In this document: in pieces, positions 62,216 to 64,000 of the stretch | Position numbering within the stretch: the first letter of the stretch is position 1 | Layout of the letters: each line of letters opens with the position of its first letter | Assembly (NCBI GenBank): GCA_035443885.1 | Contig: DAOMNO010000011.1 | Location: 49,944-113,943, forward strand | Length of the DNA: 64,000 bases | Direction: 5' to 3' | From: DAOMNO01 sp035443885 | GTDB lineage: Bacteria; Planctomycetota; Phycisphaerae; Phycisphaerales; SM1A02 | Position numbers and translations under genes: made by a program | The notes under the pieces: model-generated | Told to the model about the DNA's origin: nothing | What the model saw: the letters and a program-made list of their open reading frames with translations, nothing else | The model's database searches: none

Positions 62216-63159
62216 AGTGGCTTCGCCTCCTTCGTCGCTGGCTGGCGTGGTCCAGCAACGACGAGCCGCTCGTTCGCCTCGGCCAAGGCGATTACCAACG
62301 CGATGTTTACCCCAAGGATCTCGGAATGCCTGAAACGATTGCACCATCCAGCGAGAAACTCGATCTGCGTTTCCTCATCCGCGAGCCGGTGGGCATCTAC
62401 CACGCGAAGGCGCGAGATCATCTTTCGAGTCATGCGCTCCGCGATTTCCGGCGATGCCCGCTGCTGTTCCGCAAGAAGGAACTCGGTCTTCTCACCGAGC
62501 CCGACACGACAGCATTCCTCGTTGGCCGTGCCGCGCATGTTCTGATTCTCGAAGGTCGTGAGCGATTCGAATCCGAGTTCGCTGTCGGTGGTCCGATCAA
62601 TCCCAAAACGGGCAACCCGTACGGCTCGGGTACGAAGGCATTTGCTGAATGGGCAGATCGCCTTGGGAAGCCGGTTCTCAGCGATGACCAGGCGGCGCTC
62701 GTAGAGCAAATGCACGCGAGTGTGAACGACCACGTCTTTGCGCGAGAATTGTTGGCTGAGGGCACCGCGGAAGGTGTCGTTCGATGTGAGTACCTCGGCC
62801 ACCGCGCACAAGTTCGACTCGATTGGCTCAACCCGGTTCGCGATCGCGGCATCGTCGATCTCAAGACGACTGATCGCCTCGATGGCTTCGAGTTCGACAT
62901 CGACGCCTTCGGCTACGTCGATCAACTCGCGTTCTACCGCGCCGTGGTCGCGCAGAAGATCGGCGTCGTGTTGCCGGTCCACATCATCGCCGTTGAAAAA
63001 CGTGAACCGTTCCGCTGTGGCGTGTGGCAGATCGCGCCCAGTGTGCTCAATCGTGCTCAGCAGCGAAACGAAGACGCGATGGGCGAACTGACGCGCTGTC
63101 GCGAGACGGGCATCTGGCCCACCAGATTCGAATCGATGCGTTTGTACGACCGCCTGTAG
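62212..63159 (+). CDS. PD-(D/E)XK exonuclease, RecE/exonuclease VIII-like
   Basis: A 315-residue nuclease. The RecE-type PDDEXK core is visible: LSSHALRDFRRCPLLFRKKELG, GRAAHVLILEG, then the catalytic part VRLDWLNPVRDRGIVDLKTT (Asp … Asp-x-Lys) and the downstream helix FGYVDQLAFYRAVV with Gln/Tyr. Such enzymes degrade one strand of DNA ends to start phage-type homologous recombination. GTG 62212 overlaps the previous stop (GTGA) with AGGA nine bases upstream; the frame is open a little further. It is paired with the Sak4-like ATPase downstream. Confidence 0.8.
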   Translation: MKWLRLLRRWLAWSSNDEPLVRLGQGDYQRDVYPKDLGMPETIAPSSEKLDLRFLIREPVGIYHAKARDHLSSHALRDFRRCPLLFRKKELGLLTEPDTTAFLVGRAAHVLILEGRERFESEFAVGGPINPKTGNPYGSGTKAFAEWADRLGKPVLSDDQAALVEQMHASVNDHVFARELLAEGTAEGVVRCEYLGHRAQVRLDWLNPVRDRGIVDLKTTDRLDGFEFDIDAFGYVDQLAFYRAVVAQKIGVVLPVHIIAVEKREPFRCGVWQIAPSVLNRAQQRNEDAMGELTRCRETGIWPTRFESMRLYDRL

Positions 63160-63165
63160 CCATCA

Positions 63166-63248
63166 GGGAGCGGGCGGGATGGCGTGCCCTCGGAAGAGTG
63201 CACGGAGGCAACTTCCGGAGGTGAGACTCCCCGAGCCCGTCCGCTCCC
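63166..63248 (+). ncRNA. Candidate structured RNA between the exonuclease and ATPase genes
   Basis: An outer stem of 13 pairs (63166-63178 with 63236-63248; one G-U pair) closes a region that contains a second stem of about ten pairs (63188-63197 with 63212-63221, one mismatch) and a possible third small hairpin (GGAG…CTCC, 63218-63231), with a GTGCAC palindrome in the second loop. The whole gap to the next ATG is about 130 bases. It could be a riboregulator, a ribozyme-like element or an origin/nicking structure. No hammerhead core (CUGAUGA/GAAA) is present. Confidence 0.45.
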
Positions 63249-63291
63249 TTTCACCCGACTACGACCAACTTCAACGACAGGAACACCACAC

Positions 63292-64000
63292 ATGACACTG
63301 CTGAAACGAGTTCAACGAGGCCGAAGCCAATCGCCGCGGCGTGTGCTGCTCTATGGCGTGCATGGCGTCGGCAAGTCAACGTTCGGCGCGATGGCCGAGA
63401 AGCCGATCTTCATCCAGACAGAAGAAGGCCTGAACGACATCGACGTCGATCGCTTTCCGCTGGCGACGAAGTACAGCGATGTCGTCGATGCGCTTTCGGC
63501 GCTCTACTCCGAAGAGCATGACTACCAGACGGTGGTCATCGATTCGCTTGACTGGTTGGAGCGCATGATCTTCGCGGATGTGTGTACGAAGCGCGGCGTC
63601 GAGTCGATCGAAGACATCGGCTATGCGAAGGGATACGTCTTCGCACTCGCGCAGTGGCGTGAGATTCTCGCCGGTCTCGACGCTTTGCGCAACGAGCGTG
63701 GCATGCAGGTGATCCTCATCGCGCACGCAGCGATTGAGAAATTCGCCAATCCCGAAACCGAGACCTACGACCGCTACGCACCTCGACTCCAGAAGCAGGC
63801 ATCAGCGCTGGTGCAGGAGTGGTGTGATGAGGTGCTGTTCGCTTCATACAAGGTTCACACGAAGACCTCGAACGAGGGCTTCGACCGCAAGCGCACACAG
63901 GGCATCGGAACCGGGGAGCGCATTGTGCGCACGACCGAGCGACCGGCGCACGTGGCGAAGAACCGCCTGAACCTGCCGGACGAGTTCCCTCTCGACTACC
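63292..64000 (+). CDS. Sak4-like RecA-fold ATPase (partial, runs off the window)
   Basis: The frame opens at ATG 63292 and stays open to the window edge (236 residues seen). It starts with MTLLKRVQRGRSQSPRRVLLYGVHGVGKSTFG, a Walker A P-loop near residue 25, a Walker B-like TVVIDSLDWLE near 81, and LRNERGMQVILIAHAAIEKF, the sensor segment of the AAA_24/Sak4 family. Sak4 proteins are phage single-strand annealing or RecA-like factors; pairing with the PDDEXK exonuclease makes a recombination module. Nothing can be said about the C terminus. Confidence 0.8.
   Translation, partial: MTLLKRVQRGRSQSPRRVLLYGVHGVGKSTFGAMAEKPIFIQTEEGLNDIDVDRFPLATKYSDVVDALSALYSEEHDYQTVVIDSLDWLERMIFADVCTKRGVESIEDIGYAKGYVFALAQWREILAGLDALRNERGMQVILIAHAAIEKFANPETETYDRYAPRLQKQASALVQEWCDEVLFASYKVHTKTSNEGFDRKRTQGIGTGERIVRTTERPAHVAKNRLNLPDEFPLDY

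Noticed and set aside
63166..63248. Hammerhead or twister ribozyme
   Set aside because: The conserved core bases of these ribozymes (for example CUGAUGA with GAAA) are missing; only the helices are supported.

Overview
The window looks like a piece of a planctomycete chromosome, most likely from the Phycisphaerae group. The evidence is moderately GC-rich DNA, exported proteins ending in a Pro-Ala-Pro-Ala-Gly / hydrophobic / Arg-rich PEP-CTERM-like tail, a dockerin-bearing subtilase, a cysteine-free L31 ribosomal protein, and a DUF2924-recombinase cassette of a kind I associate with planctomycete islands. The lineage call is inference from these traits, not from a marker tree.

Positions 1-7.9 kb carry a co-oriented signalling and secretion block: histidine kinase, single-domain response regulator, GAF/HD-GYP phosphodiesterase, STAS protein, then the PilB/GspE ATPase and PilC/GspF membrane protein of a type IV pilus or type II secretion machine, and a free-methionine-R-sulfoxide reductase. 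From 8 to 18.4 kb come two PEP-CTERM-like secreted proteins, a tRNA-dihydrouridine synthase, an FmdB-like small protein, a dockerin subtilase, rpsB-tsf, pyrC and a cysteine-rich lipoprotein. From 18.6 to 28.8 kb come a short uvrC, the c-di-AMP cluster (SGNH-like protein, YbbR protein, CdaA), an unknown protein, a lipoprotein, an RDD membrane protein and a large TPR protein.

Positions 28.8-43.6 kb hold a compact flagellar cluster: flgN, a soluble histidine kinase with a sigma-54 activator, then flgB-flgC-fliE-fliF-fliG-fliH-fliI-fliJ, a MotE-like gene, fliK-flgD-flgE-flbD. A good sigma-54 promoter candidate precedes flgB, so the kinase/activator pair probably switches on this operon. rpmE and tRNA-Asn follow.

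Downstream of tRNA-Asn (44.2 kb) the character changes to accessory DNA. There is a decayed transposase fragment, a tetR-RND efflux operon with a perfect 16-bp palindrome at its promoter, a truncated phospholipase-D-like fragment and a serine recombinase module. The most unusual locus follows at 53.3-60.6 kb. One tightly coupled minus-strand operon encodes a zinc-finger/HTH/Panacea (DUF4065) antitoxin-like regulator, a C2H2 zinc-finger protein, a coiled-coil protein and an Hsp70-like ATPase with a C-terminal zinc ribbon. It is divergent from a SAP-like protein and a zinc-ribbon/winged-helix protein. I do not recognise this set as a described system. The window ends in a phage- or ICE-like recombination module: sigma-like factor, PD-(D/E)XK exonuclease, a candidate structured RNA and a Sak4-like ATPase that runs off the edge.
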